Below are positions 11,792 through 33,740 of a DNA stretch of 64,000 nt, in pieces. The position numbers were made by a program, and so were the translations under genes. How positions within the stretch are numbered: the stretch's first letter is position 1; every line of letters begins with the position of its first letter. This DNA comes from Urophycis tenuis (Eukaryota; Chordata; Actinopteri; Gadiformes; Phycidae), in assembly GCA_036785325.1 (NCBI GenBank), contig JAXIVH010000013.1, positions 8,949,483-9,013,482 on the forward strand, read 5' to 3'. The notes under the pieces are model-generated. The model saw nothing but the letters and a program-made list of their open reading frames with translations. It searched no databases and had not been told where the DNA came from.

Positions 11792-14700
11792 CTTGGAAGT
11801 TTCTATTTTTTACGGTCGGACGTAACCTCTGCGTGAGGGACGTGCGGGGCGGGGCTCCGCGTCCTGGAGAGAAGGCAGGTATCAGTGCGCAGGATGGGGG
11901 AGGGAGACGAGCCCGGTCAATTGTTTACTATATTATGAGGGAACGTTGCCGTGGGGAATTGATAAGTGTTACAATATTACGCAAAACACGACCGGGTCGT
12001 TTGTTTTGCGGGTGTTATGTAACGTAACTGGCCCCCGCTGCGTATTCGTTGTTGAGATGAAAGGGCATTATATATCCAGGGTGAATAGGCCAAATTGGCA
12101 TACATTCATATGGTAAGTTATTTAGAGCTTCGAGGTTCTGTTTGAATCGTATTAGCGTGCTGTGTGACGGTGAAAGATTAAACAAGAACGTATCGAGTGT
12201 CGCTAAAACACGCCACTAGGTGGTGGTAAAGTGGTGAAATGACGTGCTCGTTTATTTTACACGTAGCTGAACTACATGATGTGTGTCTTTATCGCAGTGG
12301 TCGGCCGTTTAGTTCCCAAATACTTCAAAATGTGTTGTGCTTTTATTAGAAATATTTACTTACTCCCCCCCCCCTAGAAATCGCCGAATGCCTGAAGTTC
12401 TGGCGCCTGCCAAATATTGACAACTCGTGTGTACACGGTTAAGCCCGGCTGACATCGGCTTACTCTAACAAAGATGTTTATTTCATGGAGTCTGATCGGT
12501 GTTTGTGACACGTAACATCGATACCGAGACACTCGAAGTAAACGAACTCGGCAAGCCACGTTTCGTGATTATTATGAGGTTCGTTTAGTTCCGATACCAA
12601 GAAAGGCACCCTCCGCGCGTTGCGTAAACAGCAGCCTGGCGACGAATGAAGAACATTGAGATAGGCGTCGACTCAGGCGCAACTATTCGCAACTTGCTTT
12701 GCGCGGGAGAGCGCAACGAGCCTCTTTATTACGCCAGCTCCGCATATTCTCTGGATGTGCGCATCCCGAGGAATTTGCCATAGAACGGGGGCGCTTTTCT
12801 TGCACTGCACCAACTGTTATGGCAAGTTGTTAACAGATGGGACTTTGTTTTCCATTAGCCGTATCTCACGTGCTTTTTTGGGGTGGGATTGGGGTTAGTA
12901 AACTGCTAATTTAAAACGGGAGATAAATTGCAGACATGGCGTTTCATGCCATTCCAAGGTGACCGACAACTTACAAATCGTTTAAACATTTCCCCGTTCT
13001 TGACCAACTTATGGGACATTAATTCTCAAATAACAAATTGTTAATGAACTCCAGTCTTTTGGAAGTGAAAGAGGACCTCATGTTATCTGCCGCTTGCCGT
13101 GAAAAAATCCCCCCAGATGTGAGAGACACATGGTCCCTCTCCCTTGATTTGATATTTTAAACGTGCATATTGTCTAACTAACTACTGAAAACCGACAACT
13201 AACGGCCAGACGGCCAAAATATATATGGATTTATGAAATGTAGAGGAACGCGATGGATGTGTTTACGTGTGAGATTGAGTGTGATAATTGCACTACTGCG
13301 GGGGTACATTTCCCCCATCATTAATATCAGACTCAGAATGTAAATTCTGATCATAACCCTTTTAGTGTGTCTAATGCAGCTATGGAGGTGAGTGATGCTG
13401 TAGCCCCCGTGCCGATGCGCTACTCTGGTCCACCAGGGAGGAACGGGACACGCTCTTCCCAGACTTAAGGAGGAGACGAGGCGAAGGGGCTTGAAGTGGA
13501 TGGAGACGGAGTGTGGGTGGCGGCGAGCCCAGACAGCCAGACTGATGTTCAGATGTTTGTTCAACTCGCCATGGAAAAAGCGTTGCGTGTTTACACAACG
13601 CCGGGCAGCCATCGGGCCGGGGTAGCCTACTGCGGGAATTCAAAACATTGTTTCACAAGGGGACTTGAGACGAATAAAAAAAACGAGTTGCCCATAAATG
13701 GATGACTCTAATAGAGATGGCATTATACAATGCAACACAGTGCGCTCCTCGCATAGTGCAGCGGAACGGATCGTTAAACGCAAGCTCAGAGTCTGTTACC
13801 ATCCACCTCTCAACAACCATAATAACGTGGCGATGAGAAGGGCACTTGGTGTACTCATGACCTCAGCAGGACACTCCGTCGGGTGCGTGTTGTTGTGGCG
13901 CAGCCGACTAATGCCTCGGAGATTATACTTAGCGGAGATGTTTCCCTGTGATAATCAATCACCTTGGCCTAGCTTTTAGACGCGAGCCTCTTGCGGGTGT
14001 AAACATTTCTCTCACAGTATTTCCCTGTGGCAGGTGAGCGCCTGGGTTCTGTCCCGTCCCTGGCAACAGTTGGCCATCGTCTAAGTTGATCCCTGCTGGA
14101 ACAATGTGCCGCAACTCAAAGCTACGGCCGCCGTTACAGACATAAACAGATGTGAAACTCTACAGAGCATAACCTTATATATTGTAATAAACAGGGCCTC
14201 GGCACTTGGATTTTGTTATGGGCGAGGTAGATGTGATCAAAATATTGGGTGTTAAGAAACTTTGTATATACGATATATATATAGCCTATTTAAATATCTG
14301 GTGGCATTGTTGTAATTCATTATGAATTTATTATTCTTTTATTCTGGTCTTTTATTTTGTGTTTTCCTTTGCCGTGTGGAGACAGACTTTCAAACAGTGA
14401 AATAAACCATTGTCTGGCATTCAGCGCTAAATTATAAACATGATGAATCTTCTGAGTGCTTACAAATGCAACACTTGGGAAACATAATATCGATAAATAT
14501 TAGCTTTGTTTTTTATGCAATGCATGGTTTATCTTGATATACCGAATGACCAGCCACACGGTTTATCACGTCCCCAGGCGCGCTCCCGCCTACCAAAGGC
14601 TGGCGGAGTGGCATATAAAGATGAGAGATTCTCTATTTCGGTCGTGGCATATACGGGTTATTACTGTCAGAGAAAAGTATTCAGTTTGATAAGATAGCAA

Positions 14701-15548
14701 ATGCGCGCTGTGCTGCGGAGGCATGTGAGTGGAATCCGACGGCAGCACCCAAGGAAGAGTCATTACAGATGATCAGGCTTTCCTCACCATGTCCCCATCT
14801 ACAAGCGCCACCGCCACAACGCCTGCAGGACAATTATATGCATGTGTCCTCAGAGAGCGCCTCAGCAAACTCTCGGCTCCCCACCAAGGCGACGATATTG
14901 TGCTTCAAATGCATTTTTTGACCCATCGCATCTGATGCTCATATGTATGCTGCTTATTGACAGGAAACGGGGGACGGGCCTGCCAACGCACTGTCACATA
15001 CTGCAAGTGATTTACCGTGTGCTATAATATGGGCTTAATATGACATCATGGAATTAGAATGTGTCATCCCATTGTGCTGTTTGATTAATCTGATACAGTG
15101 TTGGTAGGATTTAGATAAGTTTAAAATTGATACCATATCTTGTTTCACTACTAAATCTTGTGTCGTGCGTGATATAAATCACCAATTTGTATCAAACTGC
15201 TACACATTTCCACTCTATTTGCACATTTGATGGTCTAATCTTACATTAAATTGTTAGTTTTTCCCTAGTATTTCATGTTCAACCTTCACTCCCAGAAAGC
15301 ATTTCATCATATCTACACCTCCCACCCTCCATAGTTCCCACTTCTGTCTCTCCCTGCCTCCCCTCCTCCCCCTCCCTTCCTCCCATCACAGACACTCACA
15401 AACAGAGGTGGGTGCTTTTTTGTGCATCCTCCCACACTCTCCCCCCCCCCCCCCCCCCCCCCCTTCCCCTCCTTTCTTCCTCTCTCTCTCACATCCGTCT
15501 CTCGTCTCTCTCTATCCATTTCATATATTTGTCTGCGCTCCAGACACG
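11792..15548. other. Intergenic region between divergent rsbn1l and fgl2
   Basis: A 3.7-kb interval holding the two promoters. 11792-12050 is GC-richer with several CpGs and is the likely rsbn1l promoter. The rest is AT-rich with no supported gene. A TATA-like catataaag at about 14612 lies almost 1 kb before the fgl2 start and is not assigned. A C-run (about 15440-15463) and a CT-rich tract precede the fgl2 start codon and are probably 5' UTR. Confidence 0.5.
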
Positions 15549-23890
<8,342 letters not shown>

Positions 23891-24400
23891 AATGGGCCTA
23901 CGCGTTTGAAATGATGACCTTTTTATAAAGGGTAATGCCTATATTTCTAGCACTAATTTCTTCAATAAGCTATGGCTATTTTAGGTCATTAAAAGGGCCT
24001 GCGTTTATTATCATTTTACGCGTATCATCCAACACAGTCGATACAAGGCTACCCCCTCGTGGCAATAAAAGGTATTTCAAAGGTTAAAGTGCACTGTATA
24101 ACGAGTATAAACTGAAATTATGCAAGTAGTTAGGCTACTTCATTTTTCCTCATGGATTGTGTATTATTTTCTTTCTAATGTTTTGGACAGAAATGCTTTC
24201 AGGGGTGGGTTTTTGTAATGGAGATTTAGAAATTGTGCAGTCAATTTTTCAGTGAAAACGGACGGACGCAAACCTCAGTGATTCTCTGAGGACAAGATAG
24301 ACTGCTGAATTTACTTACTGGAATGTTTAGATGAATGATAATGATTGGTGAATGATAAGTTGTAGCCTACACTTTTTATACATTGTTTTATTTTGATATG

Positions 24401-24406
24401 AATAAA
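24401..24406 (+). promoter_or_regulatory. fgl2: Candidate polyadenylation signal of fgl2
   Basis: AATAAA 511 bp after the stop codon, in an AT-rich context. Confidence 0.5.
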
Positions 24407-24705
24407 ACACATAGTAGTCATTGAGTTGTTTATTTCTGTTGTGTTTCTATTTTATTTGTTTGCATGCATTTATTATTGTGCATGGGAATGTACAATTTAG
24501 ATATCGCTTTTCGTCATATTCTTAATTTTCTTTCTATAATATTCTTATTCTCATCTATAATATTCTTCACACCATATTTCTGCAATTAATGGAGGCTAAA
24601 CGACTGAACCTCCAGATTTAATTCAAATCTTCAGTCTATTAGCGCCACGCGCGTATCGTAAGTCTTTGACTTTCGATGCAGAATAGGAGCTGAAATGGTC
24701 ATAAT

Positions 24706-24754
24706 AGAAAATGTAATTCCACGCGCGGATTACGCGCATGAAATTACATTTTCT
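24706..24754. repeat. Inverted repeat, 21-bp arms
   Basis: agaaaatgtaattccacgcgc at 24706-24726 is matched by its near-perfect reverse complement at 24734-24754 (about 19 of 21), with a 7-base loop. It lies about 260 bp upstream of the fam185a start. Confidence 0.7.
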
Positions 24755-25017
24755 ACTTGGTTTGAATAACCGCGGCGGCTTCTTGTCAGTCGCATGAGAC
24801 TCGGTTTCCCAGCAGCCCTTGTGTTACGGACCGGAAAAGCATGCGTTCCATTCAAGATTACCAAACACTTGAGATTTAAACATGGGCATATGTATTCACT
24901 CGGAGAATGGCTGTTGACGTAGGATTGATGTATTGATTTAGATATAATTTGTGGTCTAGAAGAGGGGTATACGAAATATCACGTGTGGTGGAAACCTGTG
25001 TGCCCTTGGCCAATACG

Positions 25018-27965
25018 ATGTTTTTGTGCACAGCAAGTCGGTGTGTCGGAAGGGAGTTCATGACGACATGCCGAAAGACAGTCTCACTTTCACTAGTAAA
25101 TGCACGTCATCGGACTACGTCCAGAACCTTATCCACCTCGCCATGCAAGTGTAGCGGTAATACCGATAAGCAGGAAAGGCAGGTTCTGGGGAAGTGGGAT
25201 TTTGTTGTGGACCCATTCTGTACTGTCCGGGCACGTTTGGGCTGCAGTGTCGCAGTGACGTCGCTGGATCCACACGCCTTTCCCGAAGCGAACCAAGCCT
25301 TTATTGTAGTTTACGGACCCGGCGTCGATCGGTCTGTCACGCTTGATAATTTTAACGTGCGCTATGATGGTGAAAATAAAGAATTGTCCATCCTGGCCGA
25401 CGGTGTCAACAGCGACATGTCCGTGGAGTTGACAACGTCCACCAAAAGTAGTAAGTAGGCGACCTTTATCATTTCAAATAACAACATCACTTCTCCTTTT
25501 GTAAATAATCTTTTCGATGGCAACTTTATTCCGATATTGTTGTGCCTTTCAGATCTCAACCTCATCACCCACGGAGCAGGCGCTGTCCACATCCGGAACA
25601 TGGAATGTGACGTCTGTAAAGTGCAGACGGGTCATGGCAGCTGCAGTCTGCAGTCTGTCAAGGTAACTCTTTCTTAACCAGGAATGTCCATTGTAGCCCA
25701 GATCAATGAAAATACGTGCATGTTGCCAAGATAGATTTGCATTATTGAGTTATGTGGTGTATTGTGAGTGCTGGGACTTAAGTTGTGTGTTTCCTCTGTC
25801 CCAGGGTCATGAGGTTGAAGTGCAGTCGTGTGGCGGGCATGTTTCTGCTGCAGGCACAATCCATGGCAACGTAAACATCAGAACATCTGGAGATGGTGTA
25901 CGTCCACAGTCACGCACGCACATATATTGTGTTTCTCTGACAGACACTTATGTTAAGTGCTGTTTATTAGGCTAAACGTGTGTAGCCCTATAATGGCAGT
26001 TTTCAACCATAATAGATTTATTCTACAATCAGTGTTGTCCACTTCTGATGGATGAGGTATCATAACCCCCCCCCCCCCCCCATCCAGCACTGTATAAACA
26101 CAATAAATTGCTATTTATTGTAAAATGATCTTTTGACTTTATCACAAACACTAACACACATCATTGCACCACAGATTGCACCACACAGTCTCATTCCACA
26201 TACATGTTTTGAAGAATTATACGTACAAATGTCAATTTTGAACAACATTTAGTACAGCTCTCCAGTGGAAATCACAGCACGTGATGAACATCACGGCGCC
26301 ATGTGTTCCCACTGCAGGCGGTGGAGGTGAAGAAGCTGCAGGGAACGGTGATGCACGTGTCCACGGAGCGCGGTGCGCTGAAGGTCAAAGCCATCTACGC
26401 AGAGTCCACACACGTCTCCTCATCCTCCGGGACCGTGGAACTGGGACACGTGCACGGTGAGAGCACATGTTGCATATCTCAAAGTCAAATGCTTTTCAGA
26501 ACTACACAAAAAAAAATGCAGTACGCAACATGAGCCAGTTACAAGAAGAAAAAGGGAAATTATTGAATTTACCTATTGTTTCATTTGACATTTATTTTAG
26601 ATACAAAAAATAAATACGCAAAAAGTCAAACACAAATGAGAAAAATAGGAGCCCATGCACTTTGTCGCGTTGGGTCATAAGCATGGCGTAGGCCGCGGCT
26701 GTCATCACCAACAAGAAGGGGAATGCCTGTAAAGGAATGCGAGGCCTAGAGAGTGTTGAGTAACCACTATGCAATGTTGTTTTCCCTCCAAGTTATCTTC
26801 CTATTGGGGACAAGCATCGCCTGTAGGTGTTTATTATCAGTGGAGTTTAACTGCTTCCTGTTTACAAGTGTGCTAGCTCAGGGCCCGAAGCAGCTGCAGC
26901 ACTCGGAGACACATGGAGGGGTTTTTAACGCGTCTGTCCTCTCGGGTTCTTAGGGGAAGCGACCGTGACGAATGACTCCGGGGATGTGATCATAAGTAAG
27001 TCTGGGTCTCAACTCCCGTTGCAATGTCGAGTTAATACGGCCGTCCGCTCAACACAAGCAACAAGCGTGTTCGTGTTTTGTCTCGACAGACGGTTCCAAC
27101 GGTTCCCTGACGGTGCGGTCCGACAGCGGGAACATCGACGCGTACGTCGGGCAGAGCGGCAGCGCTGATATCTTCAGCCAATCAGGTGAGGCGCGGGAAG
27201 CCCTCTGTTGCCTTTGTAGAGCATTTAATCACCTCGCTCTGCCGCCAAAGGCTCACCGCTCTCCCCCCCCTCACTGTGGCTGTCGTGTCGGTCAGGTGCC
27301 GTGTGTGTTCGCGTTCCCGCCTCCCTGAGGGCGGGAGCGGACCTGGTTGGGAGCTCGGTGGAGGTCAGCCCCGAGGTCACCCTGCAGGAAGCCAGACGCA
27401 GCGTGGCGGGAGGTCGAACCCGGGTCACAGGTGAGGCCCCGGGTACTGTGTCGAGTACTGCTGTGCTATTTTTGGTGCTTATTATCACAGTGCTACATAG
27501 GGCGCAATGGTATCGGTGAGTGTTACATTGAGGTGTTCTGATAAGGGGAGGACTGCTCTTAACACAAGCCAAGGAAGAGGCCAGTTGTTATCTCTTCATC
27601 TTTGTCATATTCTTTGGACGACTGATATGATTCTGAAACACTGTTATTTCATAGTTTATTCTCGGGCCCATATCACAAATCCATTACATTGTAGACATGA
27701 TGGTACCATCTAATAATTGGGCGTTGTACCTACTCACAAAAGGTACAATGAGCTTCAACTGCTATTTACTATTCACTTCACTCCACTATTAAGTGTAGTG
27801 TCCACAGTAATTATTGTTACCTTACTTCTCAAGACGTCTGTGTTTCCAGGCTATGTGAACGGTAATCCCGGGAGGGAGCAGAGCATTAGAGCTGAAGCAG
27901 GACAAGGTGCCGTCAGCCTGAAGACACAGAGTTGGTTCGAGTCCCTCCGGCTGCAGGGCAGCTAA
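25018..27965 (+). CDS. fam185a: FAM185A-like protein, 8 exons
   Basis: Exons: 25018-25450, 25553-25662, 25805-25897, 26318-26456, 26954-26995, 27090-27185, 27296-27430, 27850-27965. All introns are GT-AG and the sum is 388 codons (387 aa); human FAM185A is 392 aa by recall. The body is a run of short beta-strand motifs of the DUF4097 kind, repeatedly giving a glycine turn followed by alternating hydrophobics (GHEVEVQSCGG, GTVELGHVHG, NDSGDVIIS, RSDSGNIDAY, AGQGAVSLKTQ), consistent with a beta-solenoid. The function is not established. The N-terminus is Arg/Ser/Thr-rich with few acids and could be a mitochondrial presequence (inference). The start at 25018 is tentative: 24949 lies upstream in frame and 25063 downstream. 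It converges on fbxl13, as in human. Confidence 0.88.
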
Positions 27966-28216
27966 GGGAAGAGCCTTGTATGGGTGACGCGCCACAGCCA
28001 TGAGGAACTCTATTCCCACGCAGCCTGGCAGCAGTCAGTCAACTCGATCATCAGCATCCTGACCATTGATTGGACCGTGGCTGAGATGTTTAATAGGCCT
28101 GGGCTGGAGTTGAGAGGGTGTTAAGGAAGTTCCACTATGTAATGCGTTGTGACATCACAGTTTATGATCTGTGGTCTACGATGGCCTGAACTGAATTCAT
28201 TTTTATTTATCTGGAA

Positions 28217-28250
<34 letters not shown>

Positions 28251-28769
28251 TGAGGTGAAGAACTTCAGAATGTTTAAGTTACAACTATTGTAATCATAAA
28301 AATAAACAATGTGAATGCTGAATTGAACATTTTATGTTATATCACAACGTAATGCAAAAGTTTACAATATTCCATCAGTGCAACAGTATGAACCCAAGAC
28401 TAATTTGAGACTGCTTAACTAAACCTAAAACAAAACCAAAACCTGATCATGTTTCTCTATTGTCACACTGAAAAGCAGTTGCTTTGCTTACGTTGATGTA
28501 GTCAAGTGATTCTAGCACTTTTTAGGGTTACATCTTCATTATTGAATGCACCACAAATGTAATTTAGTAGGAGTTGCCCAGAATGACACAGGGGGGCACC
28601 AGACCACCACAGCACCCAGCCGTCTGCACAACACCGTACCGTATTCAACTTTTTTGTTCACATGCTAGATTCAGTGGGGGTGGTGTTTTGGGTGGTCAAT
28701 ATTTGTTTTTGGGGTGGACACGCCCCTGCTGCAGATTCCCTGTAACGGGTGTCTGCAGCCACGCGTGAA
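27966..28769. other. Convergent 3' UTRs of fam185a and fbxl13
   Basis: No coding exon seen. AATAAA on the plus strand at 28301-28306 is the likely fam185a polyadenylation signal. TTTATT at 28202-28207 could serve fbxl13 on the minus strand, in which case the two 3' UTRs would overlap. A short (GT)n lies at about 28219-28243. Confidence 0.5.
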
Positions 28770-29360
28770 TCAAGTCTGTGTGCTGCTTGAGCCGCCCACC
28801 GTCTGTCCCGCTGGTTCCCCCTCACTGCCGGTGACGTCACCCTTGCTGAGACTCGTGATTGGCTCCAGCATCTGGCCCGTGTTGTTGTACCCAAACCAGA
28901 GGGGCGGTTCGTCGACGCTGTGTTCCCAGCGCTGCACACGTGGCTTCAACCTCAGGGCAGCCGTCCTACACACACACACACGCACGCACGTGCACACACA
29001 CACACGGACACGGACACACACACACACGGACACGGACACACACACACACACACACACACGTACGTGCACACACACACGGACACACACACACACACACACA
29101 CACTAGTTGGTCTTCTTCAGTGACTCTAGTGTGCACCCCGGGCGGCGGGGGTGTCGGTAGGCCTACGGGCGCTCTCTCACTTGGACGTGCCACAGCAGTA
29201 GGCCAGCGTGAGGGTGACCAGCGGCAGGCTGCAGCGCTCCAGCAGACGCAGGCCCCGGTCGCTCAGCAGCACACAGCCACTGGCGTCCAGCCCACGCAAG
29301 TAACGAACGCCGGCCGCCAGATGCTGCACCGCCACGTCTGTCATCTGCACATGGACAGAG

Positions 29361-29422
<62 letters not shown>

Positions 29423-31614
29423 ACAGACAGAGACAGAGGGGTACACTAGTGATGTGGAATGTATTGAATGCAGGAAGATAAGCACAAGCAGTCACGCGCA
29501 ATGAGAAACAGACTGTGTGTGTGTGTCTGTGTGTGTGTGTGTGTGTGTGCGTGTGTGAGCGTGTGTGTGTGCGTGTGCCTGCAGCATTCCTTGGGACAGC
29601 CGGCTATGCTCAGGCTGACCAGTGCCCTGCAGTGGAAGGAGAGAGTCTTGACGGCCCGGTCGGACAGACGGACACAGTGGGAGACGTCCAGGTGCTCCAG
29701 GCCGCTCAGACATTTCCAGAGCTTCTGCACTCGCACAGAGGCACCATGTCATCATATCAATATATATATCGTGCATAATATTCTCATACAAAGATAAAAA
29801 GAAAACGAGTGGTGTGTCCAACTATAATTCTCCCAGCAACAAAAACGAGTGAAGTAATAAAAAACAACACACACACATGTATGAAACAATAAAAAAAAAC
29901 ACACAAAAACACATGACGCGGTAATAAAACTACACACGAATATGAATGAATGACAACTCTGGGGAGCCCACTGTGTGCACCAGAGAGGCCATACCTCAAT
30001 CCCCACGTCTGTGATGTGGACACACTGGGAGAGCACCAGCTTCTTCAGGCAGGCGCCTTCCAGGGCCTCCAGCCCCTAAACAGTCACCAGACATTGTTTG
30101 ACAGACACATCGCACCACCACGATACCACCACCGCAGGGGAACGGCAGCGGAGAGCTCGGCCTGGGAGAGATCGATCACCTGGTCCTGGATGCTGCAGCC
30201 GCTGAGGTCCAGAGAGCAGACCTTGCTGCCGTTTAGACACTCCAAGCTGCTGTTGGTCAGGCTGCTGCAGTGGCTCAGGTTGAGGTGGAACAGTTTCAAC
30301 AACCTGACGGATCACACACACACACACACACACACACGCACGCACGTGCACACACACACACACACACACAGACACACACACACACACGCGCGCGCGCAGT
30401 CACAGACAAGCACACATGCATATACAGATGGGCGCACACACACACACACACACGCACACACACACCGTCACAGACAAGCACACACATGCACATACAGATG
30501 GGCACACGCACACGCACACACACACACAAACAGATGAACAATGAATGAATCCCAAGGGACATGCCCTGGCAGGGAGTGTGTGGTTAGTGTCTGGGTGTGT
30601 GTGTGTGGGAGTAAGTGTGGAAAGCTTGTGAGTCCAGGTGTACCTCTGGGCGATCCTCACGACGGAGATGTCTCGGATTCGACCGCAGTGACTCAGGTTC
30701 AGCTCTCGTAGTTTGGATGCGCAGGCGCCCTCCGTCAGGAATCGCACACCGACATCGCTCACCCTGTCCCAGAGGAGCGGGCATGTTCATTCAGAACCAC
30801 TGGTATGTGGAATGGCCACTGCATTACACATTGGATATATGGTGAGAAACCCCAACACCACCTTTAAAAGAAGCTTTCAGGTGTTGCTCATTGTGGGACA
30901 GGGCTCCCCCTCCCCAGTGAATCCCCTCCAATTCAGTTTCAATAGGCATAGGACAGGTGTGTCCATCAATGCTAGTGGGTGGCCGGGTAGCCATATCAGC
31001 CAATAAGAAGTTTTCAATCCAATAACCTAGAGAAGTCAGTCATCTAATTTGCACTAACTTTTACAGGAACCTGTGCTGCTACTTATACTTCATACAATAG
31101 TAGATTTCAACATTGCATATTTACTTTTATTGTCTTTTTATCTTTTTTATCTTATCTGTTGAAATTCTATGTTTACTTTTAGTATTAGAAATGTCTTGTC
31201 CTGCCTGTTGTGCCTGTGCACTTTATCTGTTTCACCGTGGAGAGTGAGAAACGTCCTCTCGATTCCTTTGTATGTCTTGCCATGTGAAGGAATTGACAAC
31301 AAAGCTACTTTGACTTTGACTAATATAAACCAAGGAGTTTGGTTGTGCTGTAATTCCTGTAAGTCTTTTTTCACTGCTTTCAACGTCTTTGATTTCTGTG
31401 AGTGTTAACTGGTTATTGGGTTAATTGGGATGAGTGTGGTAAGAACAGTTACCACCTCCATCTCAGCAGTCTCCTTTGGGTGTTTTTGTCGAGGTTGGTC
31501 ATATTCGTTTTGATGAGCAAATACATCATCCTTCTGAGTTCTTGGAAGCGGAGGTGGAAGAGGACAATTATATGTTGCAACTGTTACCCCTAGGCTGTCA
31601 TAACACACACACAC

Positions 31615-31668
<54 letters not shown>

Positions 31669-31671
31669 ACC

Positions 31672-31715
<44 letters not shown>

Positions 31716-31730
31716 AACACACACACACAT

Positions 31731-31780
<50 letters not shown>

Positions 31781-33569
31781 GCGCACACACGCACACACAC
31801 ATACACACACACACACACACACACAGACCACCATCAAGCGTGTTACATCAATGCCGACGCAGTTCAATGCGCACGCACTTGTCGCAGCGCGAGACGTCGA
31901 GGTAGTGCAGGTTCTTCAGGGTGGCCACGGACTTCAGGCTGGCGTCGGTCAGCCGGGGGCACTCCGCGGCGTGCAGCCGGCGCAGGCCGGGGGAGCCGCG
32001 GCACAAGGCCCTCCAGCTGGTGTCCGTGATGCGGCCGTTCCCTGCAACACACCGGGGGAGGGAACCCGAGAGGTGGGATTAACCTTTGTGAGGCCGGCGA
32101 GGGCATTGGAGGTGCCGTAAGAATTTAAGTGCTGTCATTTGAGTGTCATTTGCGAGACATTGGCATTTCCATCCATTGGCTGAGTGAGATGCTCTGAGGG
32201 TGTCTGCCCTGCTGCTACTGCGAGAGGCAACTTAAGATTTGAAACCACTCCCGACTCGCCTCGATGCGCGATTCGGGAGTGGTTTCAAATCTTAATGCGT
32301 GCACACACACACACTGTTAACTCCAGCCCAGGCTACAGCAAAGCTACATAGTCGCATGAAACAAGACCAGGGCCTCACCCTCCGTGCTGAAAGCCTTGAG
32401 TTTGGAGGCTCCTGCGATGGCCTTGAAGGCGGTGTCCGACAGGTGAGGCGTGTCCAAGAGGGAGAGGGAGACGAGGGAGGAACACTGGGCGAGCAAACCC
32501 TGTTGAGGAAGACCAGATCTGAGCTCCGGCTTCTGCTATCTACTGCAATCTGCGATCTACTTTGATCTGTGATCTCCTGCGTTGTGTGATTGACTGTGTG
32601 CTGTAAACGACCGGCTTCTGTCGTCAACTGCAATCTGTGATGTGGTCTTTGTTCTGAGACCTGCATGAAGATATTTTGGGTTCTGTGAGGCTGTGAGATA
32701 ACCCTGTCTTTCATGCGCAGGCATCAGATTAACAAAGGCAAAGAAGGGCTTTGTTGCAGGTTGAGGTTGAAAGCAGCCATGCATATCATGATGGAAGAGG
32801 CGCCAGAGCAGCACTAAAGATGTTGTTTCCTACGGGCGGCTGCTTCTCCAGAGAACAACTCTTCATTTATTTGAATCCCGTATGCACCTGTGATCCGGCG
32901 CCGGGACATGAAATCCACTCTATTCATGTTCACGGGCTGGGCGTGTCAGCTGACCCGCGCAGTGATTGTCAGCGCTGCAGTTTACACGCGCGTGTGTTCA
33001 GTCTCCGACTTCAAACACATGTATTTATTTTTCATGTATTTTTTTTAAACTCCTGCTTCTCATACCAAAGCAGGGCAAGCGTGCCGCGCGGCTCCACGCC
33101 AGGTTTGCTCAAGAGTCACGGCTGCAGGCCAGATGATGTGGTGTCCGCAACCGTTTGCAGACGTCGGTGTTCCCCGGGGCCCTCGCCTCGGTGAGACCTG
33201 GAACGCCGTGCTTTGCCGGTCGTGGTGCAACGCACCGGGGGCAGAGCCAGCGCACTTACCAGCACACATCTGTCGGACAGCGTGGCCATGTCGTTGATCA
33301 CTATCTCTTTGAGGGCAGGACACCCCGTTGAGATGTATCTGAATCCATCCACGGTCATCTAGGAGAAGCAAAGACATCTTCAGAATATATCTTGTCTCTG
33401 CGCTGGAATTCATAGGACGCAGACGGTTACGATTTCCCCTTCTGACTTAATCTAATCGTGAAGCCATAGCATCTGGAAACACTCCAGTGAGCAATCTCTC
33501 AACAGACTGCCTATTACATGTCGCATGTGATGGGACGGGCTCTTGGTGTGTGTGTGTGTATGTGTGTGT

Positions 33570-33624
<55 letters not shown>

Positions 33625-33696
33625 GTGGGGTAAGGGGCTGGTGTGTAATCTAAACCAGCCTCCTCTCTCTCTATTTTTTTCTAGCATTTTTTTCTC

Positions 33697-33740
<44 letters not shown>

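Larger units (their letters stand above)
23891..25017. other. fgl2 3' UTR and fam185a upstream region
   Basis: The fgl2 3' UTR probably ends after AATAAA at 24401-24406; an earlier AATAAA lies near 24065. The sequence after 24600 is the fam185a promoter side and includes an inverted repeat at 24706-24754. No other gene is seen. Confidence 0.55.

Noticed and set aside
15408..15548. Upstream in-frame ATG for fgl2
   Set aside because: It would add a leader including poly-Pro coded by a C-run in front of a good signal peptide; the start at 15549 fits the family.
29577..29590. GC donor after CTGCAG as the end of fbxl13 exon 18
   Set aside because: It would lengthen the exon by 11 bases, break the phase into exon 19 and create an early stop; the AAG end at 29590 fits homology.
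31405..31867. Cys/Val or His/Thr repeat ORFs here and at 28770-29193, 29515-29736, 30296-30562 and 53360-53702
   Set aside because: Translations of CA/TG microsatellites; only the parts overlapping fbxl13 or dioxygenase exons are real.
32232..32295. Bacterial-type terminator or attachment site
   Set aside because: The context is an intron of a vertebrate gene; no prokaryotic features are present.
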